This document shows positions 1-10,420 of a DNA stretch of 64,000 bases, in pieces. The DNA is taken from the NCBI RefSeq assembly GCF_020283565.1, contig NC_060061.1, forward strand, positions 14,483,362 to 14,547,361, written 5' to 3'. Positions within the stretch are counted from its first letter, which is position 1. Every line of letters begins with the position of its first letter. Under the pieces are notes generated by a model, which made no database searches, was not told the origin of the DNA, and saw only the letters and a program-made list of their open reading frames with translations. The DNA comes from Trifolium pratense. Taxonomy: Eukaryota; Streptophyta; Magnoliopsida; Fabales; Fabaceae. The position numbers and the translations under genes are program-made.

Positions 1-361
1 GTGTACTTGTCTGACTATCAAACACTTATGTATCACTATACAATCACTCTGCGTCAAAGTTCTCTGTCATTCCAGCAGCGGAAGAAGTCCTAAACTAATG
101 GTAACTCTCTTATTAACATGGTTTTCAAATCATGTAAGTTGTATACAATCATTAATGTATATAGTCTAATCATAACCAGCATGTTCATTACAAAAAATAG
201 TATAACCAGTATATGTACTGTCATCCAACGTATGATTGAAGTATAGGAATTATGTATAATCAAAACATTGGTTGGTGCTTATAGGTTTCTTTTTTATGAA
301 GAGGTGCTTATAGATTCGTAATGCAAGCTAAATGAGTAATTTTATATTCATGATAGTAGCC
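1..361. other. AOX2 3' flank, no gene
   Basis: AT-rich sequence just beyond the alternative oxidase stop codon, on its downstream side. It probably contains the 3' UTR and polyadenylation region of that minus-strand gene. I see no coding region and no recognisable repeat. Confidence 0.5.
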
Positions 362-3300
362 CTAATGATAACCAAGAGGAGCTGGTGCATCTCGCAGTTC
401 TTTACCGTGGAAGTGGATATCCTGCATGAAAGAACAGAATAGTAATAAAAAACTAGGGAACACCGGTGCAAAACCAATGCCCAGCATTTTTATCAAAAAG
501 AAGGAAAAAAAAACAATGGACAACATTCAAGATAACAAACATGGTAAATCAGGTAGCCTGTTATTCAAAACAACTATGAATCAGCCACTCTTTAAACAAA
601 GTTTTCAACATAAAACATACCAATACCGGAACTCACCCAAATGAACAAATCAAACCACAAAATGTATCTTACTCTAAGTATGTCATCTGCCAAAGTGGTT
701 ACAATTTCAGGGTTTTTTTGCAAAATCAAAATGAAATGCATCACTGATATGCACAAGATGTGCAGAATGTCTTACAAGCAACCTCCAAAAGAGATCCAAT
801 ACCCATAATATATGGTAATAAAACCAAACCAAAATTAATGCATTACATCACAATTTGGCATTCTTCCACACCAAAACATAAGCTACTCCCTCAAGAAGCA
901 ACCACTGATATCAGTCTCAAATTGACTGCAATTATCTCCATATTCCATAATTTCCCCTATGGCAAAAACATATCTAACCGCTATATATTCTCAGACAACC
1001 CTCCACAACATCAAATATGTACATTCACTAACACCTCCCCATTGAATAAATTCTCTCCACCAATTCCACTTTCCTTCACCCCTCTCTGAACTTGTTCCAC
1101 ACACCTCCACAACATCGGCATCCTTCTTCGTTGTTATCTGAAATAACAGTGCAAAGTTCTCTTTTAAATTCTCTCCTTGTCCTACTGATGGATCACTCCA
1201 AAATAACGTATCACTCCCCTCCCCCACTACTTTCCTAAGCTTAATAAAAAGCCAGCATTTTTTTAATCTCCTCATCCCTCCAGGTGGTTACAATTTCTAA
1301 CCTCCCTACAAGTTGGTAACAAGTAAATCTTCAATATGAGGGTGAAGTGAACAATTAAATGTATACTGATTTCTGTCAATTTGACTACGCTCGACAACAA
1401 ATGTATGCCTTTTGGTAGTCCATATGCTTCTGCAGCCCTTTGTACAGTCTTTAGCAACACAACTTAAGTTTCAATTCTAAGCAATGCATGTGCGGAAATT
1501 AGGGGGAAAGGCCGTCTGGCTTCTGCCAGAATATTATCCTTAGTGTATATTACTTTCTATCAATCCTAAATTGTACAGTTTTCATGTTTTGTTTTTCAAA
1601 AAAAAAATTATTCAAGAGAATAACAAAATGATAGAAGCATAAAAACAATATACTGCAAACACAAATTTAAAATGATATGTTGGTGGGCATGAACGAGCAT
1701 AGTTTTTTGAAGAAAAAAATAACATAATAAAGCAATAAGAACACTCACTGAAGCAAAATGGTTAACATCTCGATGGTGAGCCTCATCAGCACGAATGACT
1801 GTTACAACATCTTTCAATTTGGCATCCTTGGGAAGCCTCCAATAGTCTATAGCAATGGCAGGAGCAGAAACATTTTCAACTGCACCACTCTCAATGTCCT
1901 TTAAGTACTCAGTGTAGGAATGTACAGCTTCTTCCTCAAGGTACCCAACAACTCTATGAGCCAGCTTTGGAGAGAGTATGTAAACTACAAAGAACGCATT
2001 GAAGAAAACTCCCTGCACAGCAAGAACCAACAGTCTTTCATACCATTTCGGCTTCACAAGTTCTACCATAGTCATTAAATGCATCCTCTCATTCTCTGCT
2101 TCTTCAAGCAATGCTTTGATCCAACCACCGCTATGCTGAAACTTACGGAGTGACCTGAGGTGCAACAGCATCCCTCCTACCATTCCAGGTACAGCTGCAA
2201 CTGTTTCAAGCATCATTGCGCGACAACCATACTGCCTCTGAAATTTCGCATAAATTACGATGAATAACAACAATTGAACCAATTTCCATGAAGAAATAAC
2301 AAAATCTGAAAATCAAATGCTATATTACTAATATTAATATATTACACACCTTGAAAAACAAATCAGTGGGAATTCTGAGAAGCTTCACTGTCCTATAAGC
2401 AACTTTATCCAGAAAATTCTTTGGCACATGATGCTTACTCAAATCAATGGACAAATTCGATTGATAAGTCTCCCATGGCTATAAACACAAAAATATAAAT
2501 CATGAATCAGTAACCATGACAGTAACACTATTATCAACAACGAAATTGCGTCTCATAAGTTAAATTCCGCATATAGAAATCATGAATAGGTAACCATAGC
2601 AGTAACACTATTATCAACAACGTAATCGCACCTCATAAGTTAAATTCTGCATATAGAAATCATGAATCATTAACCATATTAACAATAACACTATTATCAA
2701 CAACGAAATCGTGTCTCATAAGTTAAACTTCGCATATAGAAACCGCATATAGAAATTGTGAATCAGTAACCATAACAGTTACATTATTATCAAACAACGA
2801 AATCACGTCTCATAAGTTAAATTCTGCATATAGAAATCATGAATCAGTAACCATAACAGTAACACTATTATCATCAACGAAATCGTGCCTCAAGTGTTAA
2901 ATTCCGCATATAGAAATCATGAATCAGCAACCATAACAATAACACTATTATCAACAACAAAATCGCGCCTCATAAGTTAAATTCCGCATATAGAAATCAT
3001 GAATCAGTAACCATGACAGTAACACTATTATCAACAACAAAATAGCCTCTCATAAGTTAAATTCCGCATATAGAAATCATGAATCAGTGAAAAAAACAAA
3101 TCGACACAAAGAAATTATTCAATTCAGAAAATCTTTAGGTCTTTACCATAAAGCAGTTCCAAGGCCACTCTGTTCCATCTTCTCTCGTAATCTTCGGCCT
3201 GGAAATTCCCCAATAACTCGACACCACCGCGTTATTCTTTTTCCCCGAACTCTCCTCCTTCTTCTCCTTCTCCGTCGACTTCACCTCCGTCTCACTCGCC

Positions 3301-3482
3301 GCTTTCGAAGACATCATCCTCTTCCAGTAAAAGAACCCTCCGTTTCTGCCATCGGCGGCGAAGTTCCTCTGTCTCATCTCCTCCGCCAGGAATGGCCTCA
3401 TAACCGCCGAACCGTGACGGTTACAGTTCCGTCCACCGATCAAAGTTCGGCGAATCACATAGCACAATGCTGAATGCTTCAT
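362..3482 (-). CDS. AOX2: Alternative oxidase, AOX2 type, mitochondrial
   Basis: Cyanide-resistant ubiquinol oxidase of the inner mitochondrial membrane; it passes electrons from ubiquinol to oxygen without pumping protons. Four exons on the minus strand: 3147-3482, 2350-2478, 1749-2237 and 362-421. The last three coding lengths (129, 489 and 57 bp plus stop) are the classic plant AOX pattern. The product is 337 aa. Residues 1 to about 50 are basic and Arg-rich, as in a mitochondrial presequence. Di-iron ligands are visible: E166 (LETVA), E205 and H208 (NERMHL), the EEEA cluster at 256-258, and E307/H310 (RADEAHH). The regulatory cysteines are both present, C110 (WNCFM) and C160 (YGCRAMM), 50 residues apart as in the family, so redox and 2-oxo-acid control is expected. 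The C-terminus [19 protein letters not shown] and the WPWNCFMPWE junction suit AOX2 rather than AOX1. The terminal 19-aa exon lies 1.3 kb from exon 3 and is easily missed. Confidence 0.95.
422..1748 (-). other. AOX2 intron 3, non-coding
   Basis: 1327-bp intron between the catalytic exon 3 and the small terminal exon. The donor at 1743-1748 reads GTGAGT on the minus strand, and the acceptor ends just above 421. Several open frames of 60-110 codons occur on both strands, but none has a recognisable domain or codon pattern. I see no repeat in it. Confidence 0.7.
2490..3090. repeat. 80-bp minisatellite in AOX2 intron 1
   Basis: Eight tandem copies of an approximately 80-bp unit fill almost all of intron 1. 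The marker word CATGAAT (TGTGAAT in one copy) recurs at about 2501, 2581, 2661, 2757, 2838, 2918, 2998 and 3078. The spacing is 80, 80, 96, 81, 80, 80 and 80 bp. The single 96-bp step contains a local duplication of the CGCATATAGAAA segment. Copies differ by only a few substitutions, so the expansion is fairly recent. No open frame runs through it. Confidence 0.93.
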
Positions 3483-3550
3483 CTTGGAATCACGTTTTGC
3501 AGAGTTCCCAAGAAATCTGGAAATACGGTTACTGAAGAAGAAGCATAGTG

Positions 3551-3558
3551 TTTATATA
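3551..3558 (-). promoter_or_regulatory. Probable TATA box of AOX2
   Basis: The minus strand reads TATATAAA about 70 bp upstream of the AOX2 start codon at 3482, a normal plant promoter position. An ACGT core lies just upstream (3571-3574). Assigned by position and consensus only. Confidence 0.45.
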
Positions 3559-5221
3559 TGGGTCCCATTTACGTGCATGACTTGTGAGGACTGGTTTTTC
3601 GCCGTTGATTGAATGGGTTAGAAATGTGATTGACGGCTGAGATGACGGGAAAGGTATGGAGGGAGATTAACGTGCAATAACGCGCGTATATTTTGGATAA
3701 CAAATTGTTAAGTATCTACTTGGAGTAAGGCGGTATGAAATTGGGTTTTGATTTGATGAGGTAAAGATAACATTAGTGCTTGAAATTGTCCAATCAGGGG
3801 GAGGATTGGAATTGTTGATGTTTTACGGTAACCGTTGGATCTTAGAGGAGAGGACAATGATATAGCCAATGGAGAGGACAAATCCAGATCCCATCTCAAG
3901 AATGTTCATAGTATTTTTTTTTAGTATAAATAAATAGGCTTTGTCTAATGTGAACCGGTGGATGATGTCTTTCATCATGCACAAGTAACTTTTTAACTTT
4001 TAGATTTAGTAATATTTGATCCAAGGGTCAAGATTTTATCAACCATTAAGTCATTAACAAGTCACTTAAAGGTCACATTTTTTAACAATATGAAATTCTA
4101 TTTCAACCCCCACTGTTAGCTGGTTTCAATTTTAGACAAATGGGTTACAATTGAAAATACTCATAAGAGAAGTTCAAAGGGTTGAAAATGCAAGAGGGTA
4201 TTGGATGCTTGAAATCTTTGCAAAAGCTTTAGTTTTTGGAAGCAGATCATGGTGGAATAGTCCTTATGCAAGAGCTCAAAATGTTGAAATAGGCATAAGA
4301 TGTGTGAAGACAGAACATGGAAATGAATTATGTGTTGCAATACAAGAGATGGAATTCCTTGAATCTCTAAATATTACTGCTAAAGACGAGGAAGAAATGA
4401 ACTTGGATTTGGCACCAGCTCCATGCAATCTTAGAGTGGTCAATTTGAAAGCTAGACTAACCACGTTACCTAATTGGATTCACCGTACTAAATTCTATCT
4501 GAAATATTTCTTCCAATCTCATTCCATTAAAATGTCTCATTTAATTTCTTTCTTACAATCCTCCATATCCCATTGATATGAACAAGACATTTTAGATCTG
4601 AGATTTACTTTTGCTATGAACACAGTCATTTAAATTCTTTCTTCATATCCTCCATATCCCACCGTACGGCGTCTATTATTTGTATAGATTCGGTGGGATT
4701 TTTTCGTTTGTGCTTCAGATCTGTTATTTTGTTTTTGTTTTGCTTTTAAATATGTTGAATGTTTAAATCTGATTTATTTATTTTTTATGCTATTAACACT
4801 GTGGAAGTGTGTGTGAAGAAGAAATTGATCTTCAATTTCAGAGATAATTAAGTCTTTGCCCAGAAAATTGACATTGCAGCATGTTGAAGAAGAAGATAAA
4901 CAGTGTATATACGTTGTTGATGAAGAAGAAGATAACATAGTGTTTTCTTATTTTTTATTTGTTCATATTAGAGAATGGGCCATTCACAGCCCGCAAAAAG
5001 TTTGGCCCAAATTGATAATTTTTTGGGGTGTTTAAGTCATGGTATCTTAACACAACAATAAAAAAAGAAATAATGCTGAATGGCTCGCCTGGCCCAAAAT
5101 TAGTTTGATTGGTTTACTTTTTTGTAAAAGAATGATTTTTTGTTACTTAATTTTTGCAAGCACAATACACCCAATTTTATTTTATTTTTTTGTAATTGCT
5201 CCTGTAAAAAAATAGTATTAA
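3559..5221. other. Intergenic region, mostly featureless
   Basis: AT-rich sequence between the AOX2 promoter and the Mutator-type element. Its only notable content is a 141-codon open frame at 4151-4576, listed separately. I see no other gene or repeat. Confidence 0.5.
4151..4576 (+). CDS. Hypothetical ORF, possible gene fragment
   Basis: A 141-codon open frame whose first roughly 105 residues have balanced, protein-like composition (for example RGYWMLEIFAKALVF and NVEIGIRCVKTEHGNELC). The tail becomes low-quality and Ser/Phe-rich. I do not recognise the family. The frame opens upstream of the ATG without a clear start context, and no flanking exons were found. It may be a decayed piece of a multi-exon gene or a chance frame. 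The GC content of the first 300 bp is higher than that of its surroundings, which mildly favours former coding sequence. Confidence 0.2.
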   Translation: MKILIREVQRVENARGYWMLEIFAKALVFGSRSWWNSPYARAQNVEIGIRCVKTEHGNELCVAIQEMEFLESLNITAKDEEEMNLDLAPAPCNLRVVNLKARLTTLPNWIHRTKFYLKYFFQSHSIKMSHLISFLQSSISH

Positions 5222-6365
5222 TTATTATAAGGCTTAAATATGAAAACAGTCTCTGTAATTACGGTTTGTTTTGATTTTAGTCCTGCAAAAAAAAGTTTGA
5301 TTTTAGTCCTGCAAAATATCAAAACTTTTAGAAAGGTTCTTGAGGTGATTTTTTGGCTGACATGTCAAGTAATTGATGATTTGGCAGATGTTGACTAGGA
5401 TTTTTGATGGCGTGGAATTAACATGTCATTTTCATTTAAAAAAAATGAAAAATAACATGTCAGATTTTTAAAAATAAATAAATTGAAAAATAGAAATAGA
5501 AAATTAATACACTACCAAAAAAAGTTAATATATTAGATTTAAAAATATATTAGATTTCAAAAAAATAAAATATATTAAATTATCAAAATAGAAGAAAGAA
5601 ATCACACAAAGAAGAAAAACACAAAGAAGAAAGGGGCAAAAATTAGGGTTCTTGGATCAAAGCTGCAATTGAAGGACAAATCACGCAAAGAAGAAAAAAC
5701 ATGTCGCGTGGCAAAGGTGGTTCGTCTTCTTCAGTTTTTGTTGCAAAAAAGCTTCATGTGTGTGGGTATCAAATACCCATGGTGATGTACAAAGCCAACA
5801 TTAGAAAACGAAATTACAAAAACGAAATAGAGGAAGTAGAACTCTGCGATTTGAAAGGGGTGAACAAAAACTCTTTCTCATCCTAACTTTCAATTTCAAT
5901 TAACCTTTTTACCATCAAAATAAAATTAACCCCTCCGTGGTTTGAAGAATATGAACAAAAACTGTGTTTTTCTTCTTTGCGTGATTTATTTCTTCTATTG
6001 TGATAAAAAAAAAATCTAATATGTTTTTTAATTTAATATATTAACTTTTATTTTGGTAAGTGTATTAATTTTCTATTTCTATTTTTCAATTTATTTATTT
6101 ATTTATTTATAAAAATCTGACATGTTATTTTCCATTTTTTTTATTTTTAAATGAAAATGACATGTTAATTCCACATCATAAAAAATCCTAATCAGCATTT
6201 GCCAAATCATCAATTACTTAACATGTCAGCCAAAAATTCACCTCAGGATATTTTTAAAAGTTTTGGTATTTTGCAAGGACTAAAATCAAATTATTTTTTG
6301 CAGGGGCTAAAATCAAAACAAGCCGTAATTGCAGGAACTGTTTTCATATTTAAGCCTTATTATAA
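5222..6365. mobile_element. Mutator-type element with ~400-bp TIRs and 9-bp TSD
   Basis: The element body is 5231-6356 (1126 bp). Its ends are inverted repeats starting GGCTTAAATATGAAAACAG. The arms run about 5231-5635 and 5965-6356 and pair over roughly 400 bp with moderate divergence. Immediately outside, both flanks carry the identical 9-bp word TTATTATAA (5222-5230 and 6357-6365). A 9-bp duplication with long terminal inverted repeats is the hallmark of Mutator-like (MULE/Pack-MULE) insertions. The 330-bp core has a short open frame at 5701-5886 but no transposase, so the element is non-autonomous. Confidence 0.88.
5701..5886 (+). pseudogene. Short ORF inside the Mutator-type element
   Basis: A 61-codon frame in the element core, starting MSRGKGGSSSS, followed by a KKLHVCGYQIPMVMYKAN segment. 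The Ser-rich start and single Cys-Gly segment resemble the N-terminus of small GRF-type zinc-finger ORFs found in plant transposons, but most of the expected cysteines are missing. It is probably a decayed internal ORF of the element or a captured fragment. The family assignment is weak. Confidence 0.3.
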
Positions 6366-6780
6366 ATACAGGGCAAATATAAAAAGATATTATTTTGGAA
6401 ATTTTTTGTTTAGGGTTTGAGGTGGTTTGGGGTTTAGGGTTTGGGTGAAATTTATTTTTCTACACACTAAAAAAAATTGATTCCATTAAAGAAAATAGAA
6501 AATATATGATTTTTAATTATATTTAAAAAGATCGAGTTTGCCATACTGATGAGCTAATAAAAAATTCGGAAAACAAATAACAAATATTTGATAATGAATT
6601 TTCTATGTTAAAGATTTGTTTTGTTTTAATTAGGTAGTGTTGTTGGTTTATATTAATTATTTTATGATACTTTTAAATCTTTGGATTTAATGAAACTAAT
6701 GGATGAGATTTGCAATTTTGACACTTCGGTGTCATTTGATCTTGACATTTTTTTTAACAAATATAAAAAAATATTATCAA
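6366..6780. other. Intergenic, AT-rich
   Basis: Begins with a short run of GGTTTAGGGTTTGGG-like telomere-style words (about 6412-6445), then becomes featureless AT-rich DNA. No coding potential seen. Confidence 0.4.
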
Positions 6781-6880
6781 TCGTCAGTTGGTTTAATGGT
6801 GATTCACGCTGAACTTGGTAAAGAGAATCACAGTTCAATCCAACGTAATTGTGATTGGGAGGACTAAACATGACATCTTC
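6781..6880 (+). mobile_element. tRNA-derived SINE (family B), 3'-truncated
   Basis: A box-like CAGTTGGTTTAATGGTGA (about 6785) and B box-like CAGTTCAATCC (about 6831), spaced as in a tRNA-derived pol III promoter. The same layout and similar words recur at 15168-15318, which supports a common SINE family. The region after the B box is shortened here and no target duplication was found. Confidence 0.55.
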
Positions 6881-7059
6881 TTCATGTCTTCCTTTTGAAC
6901 CTTTTGAAGATATACTCAACACCGAATGAATTTTAAGTGAAAATTAAGGGCCGCGAAAAACATTTGTTATTTTCATGGGCAAAAAAGAGTTCTTATGGAG
7001 CATTTGTATCAGATTATGTTAATAAAATTAAAAACATGAATACAAAAAAGCAAGCAAAA

Positions 7060-7370
7060 ATTTCAAAAAAATTATCATATACTAAAAAATTATCACTGAT
7101 AAAAAATTCAAAAAAATTATCATATGTGACACAAATTTTTACTAATAAAAATTTCAAAAAAATAATAATATTTTACACGGGGTAAATTGTAACTGATATA
7201 TAAATTTAACTATCATATACCGGATAAATTCTCACTGATAAAAAATTCAAAATAATTATCATGTGACACAAGTTCTTACTAATAAATTTTTTTTTTTAAA
7301 AAAAAACTATTTTACACAGGGTAAATTCTTACTGATATATAAATTTTAACTATCATATACCGGATAAATT
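7060..7370. repeat. Degenerate tandem repeat, ~140-bp unit
   Basis: Two diverged copies of an AT-rich unit of about 140 bp. Each contains CACTGATAAAAAATTCAAA, then a TATCATRTGACACAA segment, then TTTTACACRGGGTAAATT, then CTATCATATACCGGATAAA. The 82-codon frame crossing it is Lys/Ile/Asn-rich and is a by-product of the repeat, not a gene. Confidence 0.6.
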
Positions 7371-7990
7371 TTAAGGGATATACGTTTTTTCTTTGTTCAA
7401 AACGCGAAACTGCAGATGGCGCGTCCTTTGAAGACTGTAAAAGTTGAACGTCTACTGCTGCAAAAGTTGGACATCTGCAGATTCTTTTTAAGAACGTGGG
7501 CCTGGCTTTGGCGCGTCCAGATTCTTTTTAATTATGCTTTCATTTTTCTGGGACTTGCCTATAAATAAATGTCTCTTCTCTTTATTTTTATTCAACCACA
7601 CCTCATTGTAACTTCAACAAACTGTTCTATATTTTATTCATTTTACACAAACTGTTCTGTTTTTATTCATTTTAGCTAGTGTATGTTTTATATTTTCTTG
7701 GATAAACGGTTACATAGTCCTTCGTTGACTAATCATATTAATCTTACCGGTGTTTTTTATACAAACATATATCAAAGATTAATATGATAGTCAACGAGGA
7801 ACTTTTTGTGACCAAATTAAGATTAATATGATTAGTCAAAAATGGTGGGAGTGAAATGGTGGATGATCGAATTAACAAGACGAAAATGTTGTCAACCTGT
7901 CTTTACACCTTTTCTCACCTAACCATCATATTATTTTTGTTCATTCCACAATCTATATTATAAATTGTAACAAATTTGTTTAAATGTTTA
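7371..7990. other. Flank of the transposase-like gene with an inverted repeat
   Basis: Contains two copies of a GGCGCGTCC word (about 7419 and 7510) and a TATA-like CTATAAATAAA at about 7559 with no reading frame after it. It also holds an imperfect palindrome at about 7715-7810, whose arms contain ACTAATCATATTAATCTT and its complement. The palindrome looks like a small MITE or a decayed transposon end. No coding sequence seen. Confidence 0.4.
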
Positions 7991-10420
7991 TTAAAGTGTA
8001 ACTTGATGTAACTTATACATTGTAACAAATATAGTGAAATGAAATTTTTGTTTATTATAAGTTGTATAACACGTTTTGCAGCTTCTTCTATTATGCCCAG
8101 GTACACCGCACCCTTTGCAGCTACGCTTAATCTTCTCTGTTCCACTGGTTGTACTTGGTCCACATCCCTTTGTTCTAATGATTTCAGGGTCATATATGAC
8201 TTCGTCAACTGTTTCAGACTCTACATTTTCACCAACAGTTACATCCCGATGCTTCAGTTTCAAATTGTTAAGTTCTCGCGTCAGCAACTCAACGAGATAA
8301 TTGTAGTCTCCATCATCACGATGTGCTACCTCCACAATTTCCTTACAAAGAAAGTGCAAATTTGCTTGTTTAGCAACCAGCTGAGAATCCCAATAAAAAG
8401 ACCCATCTGTGTAACTTCCACGAATTGCGTCCTTCGCTTTCTTCGACCACCTACTCATAACTAGACAATCTGGTAGCTCATCAAAATCTAAAAACACCAG
8501 TACAGTTACAATGTGTTCACAAGGAAACCCCACAGATTCCATCTTTAGACAGGAACATTTTAATTCAATGGGCGACAGACAACATGAAACATGCCACACT
8601 TTACCAGAACCACGATACTTAGACACCGAATAAATCGAGTATGTTGACATCTCGTGGCAGTCTAATACCCTTGTCAATGATGATTTTTTTAGGACATCAC
8701 GAAATTGATAAAATATTGAATTCGTGAATTTTCTTGATGCAGACCTCTCAATGGATCGTAGAGTTGTCTGCAACACCATCTCACCATAATTGGATTCAAA
8801 ATCGGCTTCCACTTCCCTAAAGCGGAAATATGTAAGGCACCTTTGGAATTGCTGAACAAAATCATTCAAACTAATCCTAGAGTGAACAAACTTTCCAATA
8901 TGACAATGCAATGCTTCACACCTTGAAGTAGTCCTTATGCCGGCAAAGAATTTGCCTCTCATAAGAGCTGTAGCCCACATTTTCCTTTTTTGGTACAAAT
9001 CTTGTACCCAATTGTTGTTTTCCAACCCACATTTAGTGATCATTTCCCTCCATATTTCATCAAATTTACCCACACTATAGTCTCCAAACATGCACTTTTT
9101 AAAGTATGAATGGAATTCCGGAACATTGACATTACTTGTTGCATTACGCAATAAATGCCAAGCACACAACCTATGATGAGCTTCAGGAAAAACTCTCCGT
9201 ATTGCATTCTTCATGGCTAAATCACCATCAGTTATAACTGAACTTGGTGCCTTGCCTCCCATTACCTCCAAAAATTGTTCAAGAAGCCAGACATATGTCT
9301 CTTCCGTCTCATTCGAAACAAGACCTGTTGCGAACACAATTGTCTGATTGTGGTGATTAACACCTGAAAATATTACCAATGGACACAAATACTTGTTTTT
9401 TCTGTATGTTGCATCAAAGGCTACAATATCATCGAACACTTTGTAGTTCATTTGACTTTCCCCATCCACCCAAAATAGATGTTGTAGCCTCTTATCACTG
9501 TCAGTCGTAAATTTGACAAACATCATTGGGTCCTATGACTTCAATTCTTTAAGATACTTTACCGCCGCACTTGCATCAGAGACTTGTTGACGTTTTTGTT
9601 TACCAACTTGATTATAAAGATCTTTCTTCATGAACTGTACCTTGTTGTATCCCCCCGAAGCATGTGCAAACGCACCATATGTAGTGGATGGCCTAATCCC
9701 AACTTTTGCATGATTGTGAATTACGAGAGCATCAGCTTCTGTGATTTTTCTGTGTCCCGGTAACATTTGACAATATATATCTTTCACCATTTCGTGATTA
9801 TGTTCGTCAGTGAATAAAGTCACGTACCATCGCCCTGAAGCTGAAGCAATATCGATGTGAACACGAAATTTTGCCGCACAACCACACCTTGTTTCACGCC
9901 TTTCGCGTCGCTTTCGATTGTCAACATTCAGCCCCTTATTTTCTCTGTATCCAGCGCTCGAACAAATGAAAGTTTGTTGCAATAGTTCACCCTTGCTGCT
10001 TTTAACAACACTGCTCTTGCGGACAGAAAAACCGTTCATTTTGGAATATGTTGTGTAAAATTGATAAGCCACTTCCAAATTACTAAAAGAGTACCTGCTA
10101 ACATCATTACTGACACTATTTTTCATGTCGATCTTCAAAATATCATCCAAATCATCTATCACAATTTCTTCCTCCTCACAACTATCTACATAGTCACCAC
10201 AATTATCATCTCCAATTTCACTATTTTGCTCTAAAAAATTCTCTTCACTACTATCATCTCCATCTTCAGACTCATCTACATCTTCATTAATGTGCTCTGG
10301 ATCCTCTTGACGATTATTATCTTCATTTTCAACCCCATCACTATCTTCACAACTGCCCTCTAATTCCACCTCACAACTACCCTCCGAATAATACGTTGTT
10401 TCTTCAACTTGTTCATTCAT
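7991..10420 (-). pseudogene. FAR1/FRS5-like Mutator transposase, one in-frame amber stop
   Basis: Two open blocks in the same frame, 9536-10420 (295 codons) and 7991-9526 (511 codons). They are separated by a TAG at 9533-9535 and two sense codons; without the stop the frame is about 809 codons. Order of domains: acidic N-terminus rich in Glu/Asp/Asn (residues 1-100); FAR1 DNA-binding domain with C-x-C and HNHE zinc-ligand words (about 105-215); MULE transposase domain with the expected D-D-E residues (FDATY, TDGDLAMKN, RCEALH); SWIM zinc finger (CSCLKMESVGFPCEH); and a C-terminal CKGCGVPGHNRRSC zinc knuckle. Everything around the stop reads through with normal conservation. The stop sits between the DNA-binding and transposase domains. 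This is either a recently disabled MULE transposase or domesticated FRS gene, or the stop is a sequencing or assembly error. No convincing terminal repeats were found around it. Confidence 0.88.

Noticed and set aside
426..1460. Four ORFs of 62-109 codons in AOX2 intron 3
   Set aside because: They overlap on opposite strands inside a well-defined intron and match nothing recognisable.
2490..3090. CRISPR-like regular repeat array
   Set aside because: The whole 80-bp unit repeats with no unique spacers, and it lies inside an intron of a plant gene. It is a minisatellite.
6412..6450. Telomere-like GGTTTAGGG words
   Set aside because: Only a few imperfect units; too short to be an interstitial telomere block.
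6937..7185. 82-codon ORF
   Set aside because: Lys/Ser/Ile-rich translation of an AT-rich tandem repeat; no protein character.
8039..8464. 141-codon plus-strand ORF opposite the transposase
   Set aside because: Antisense shadow of the conserved minus-strand coding sequence.
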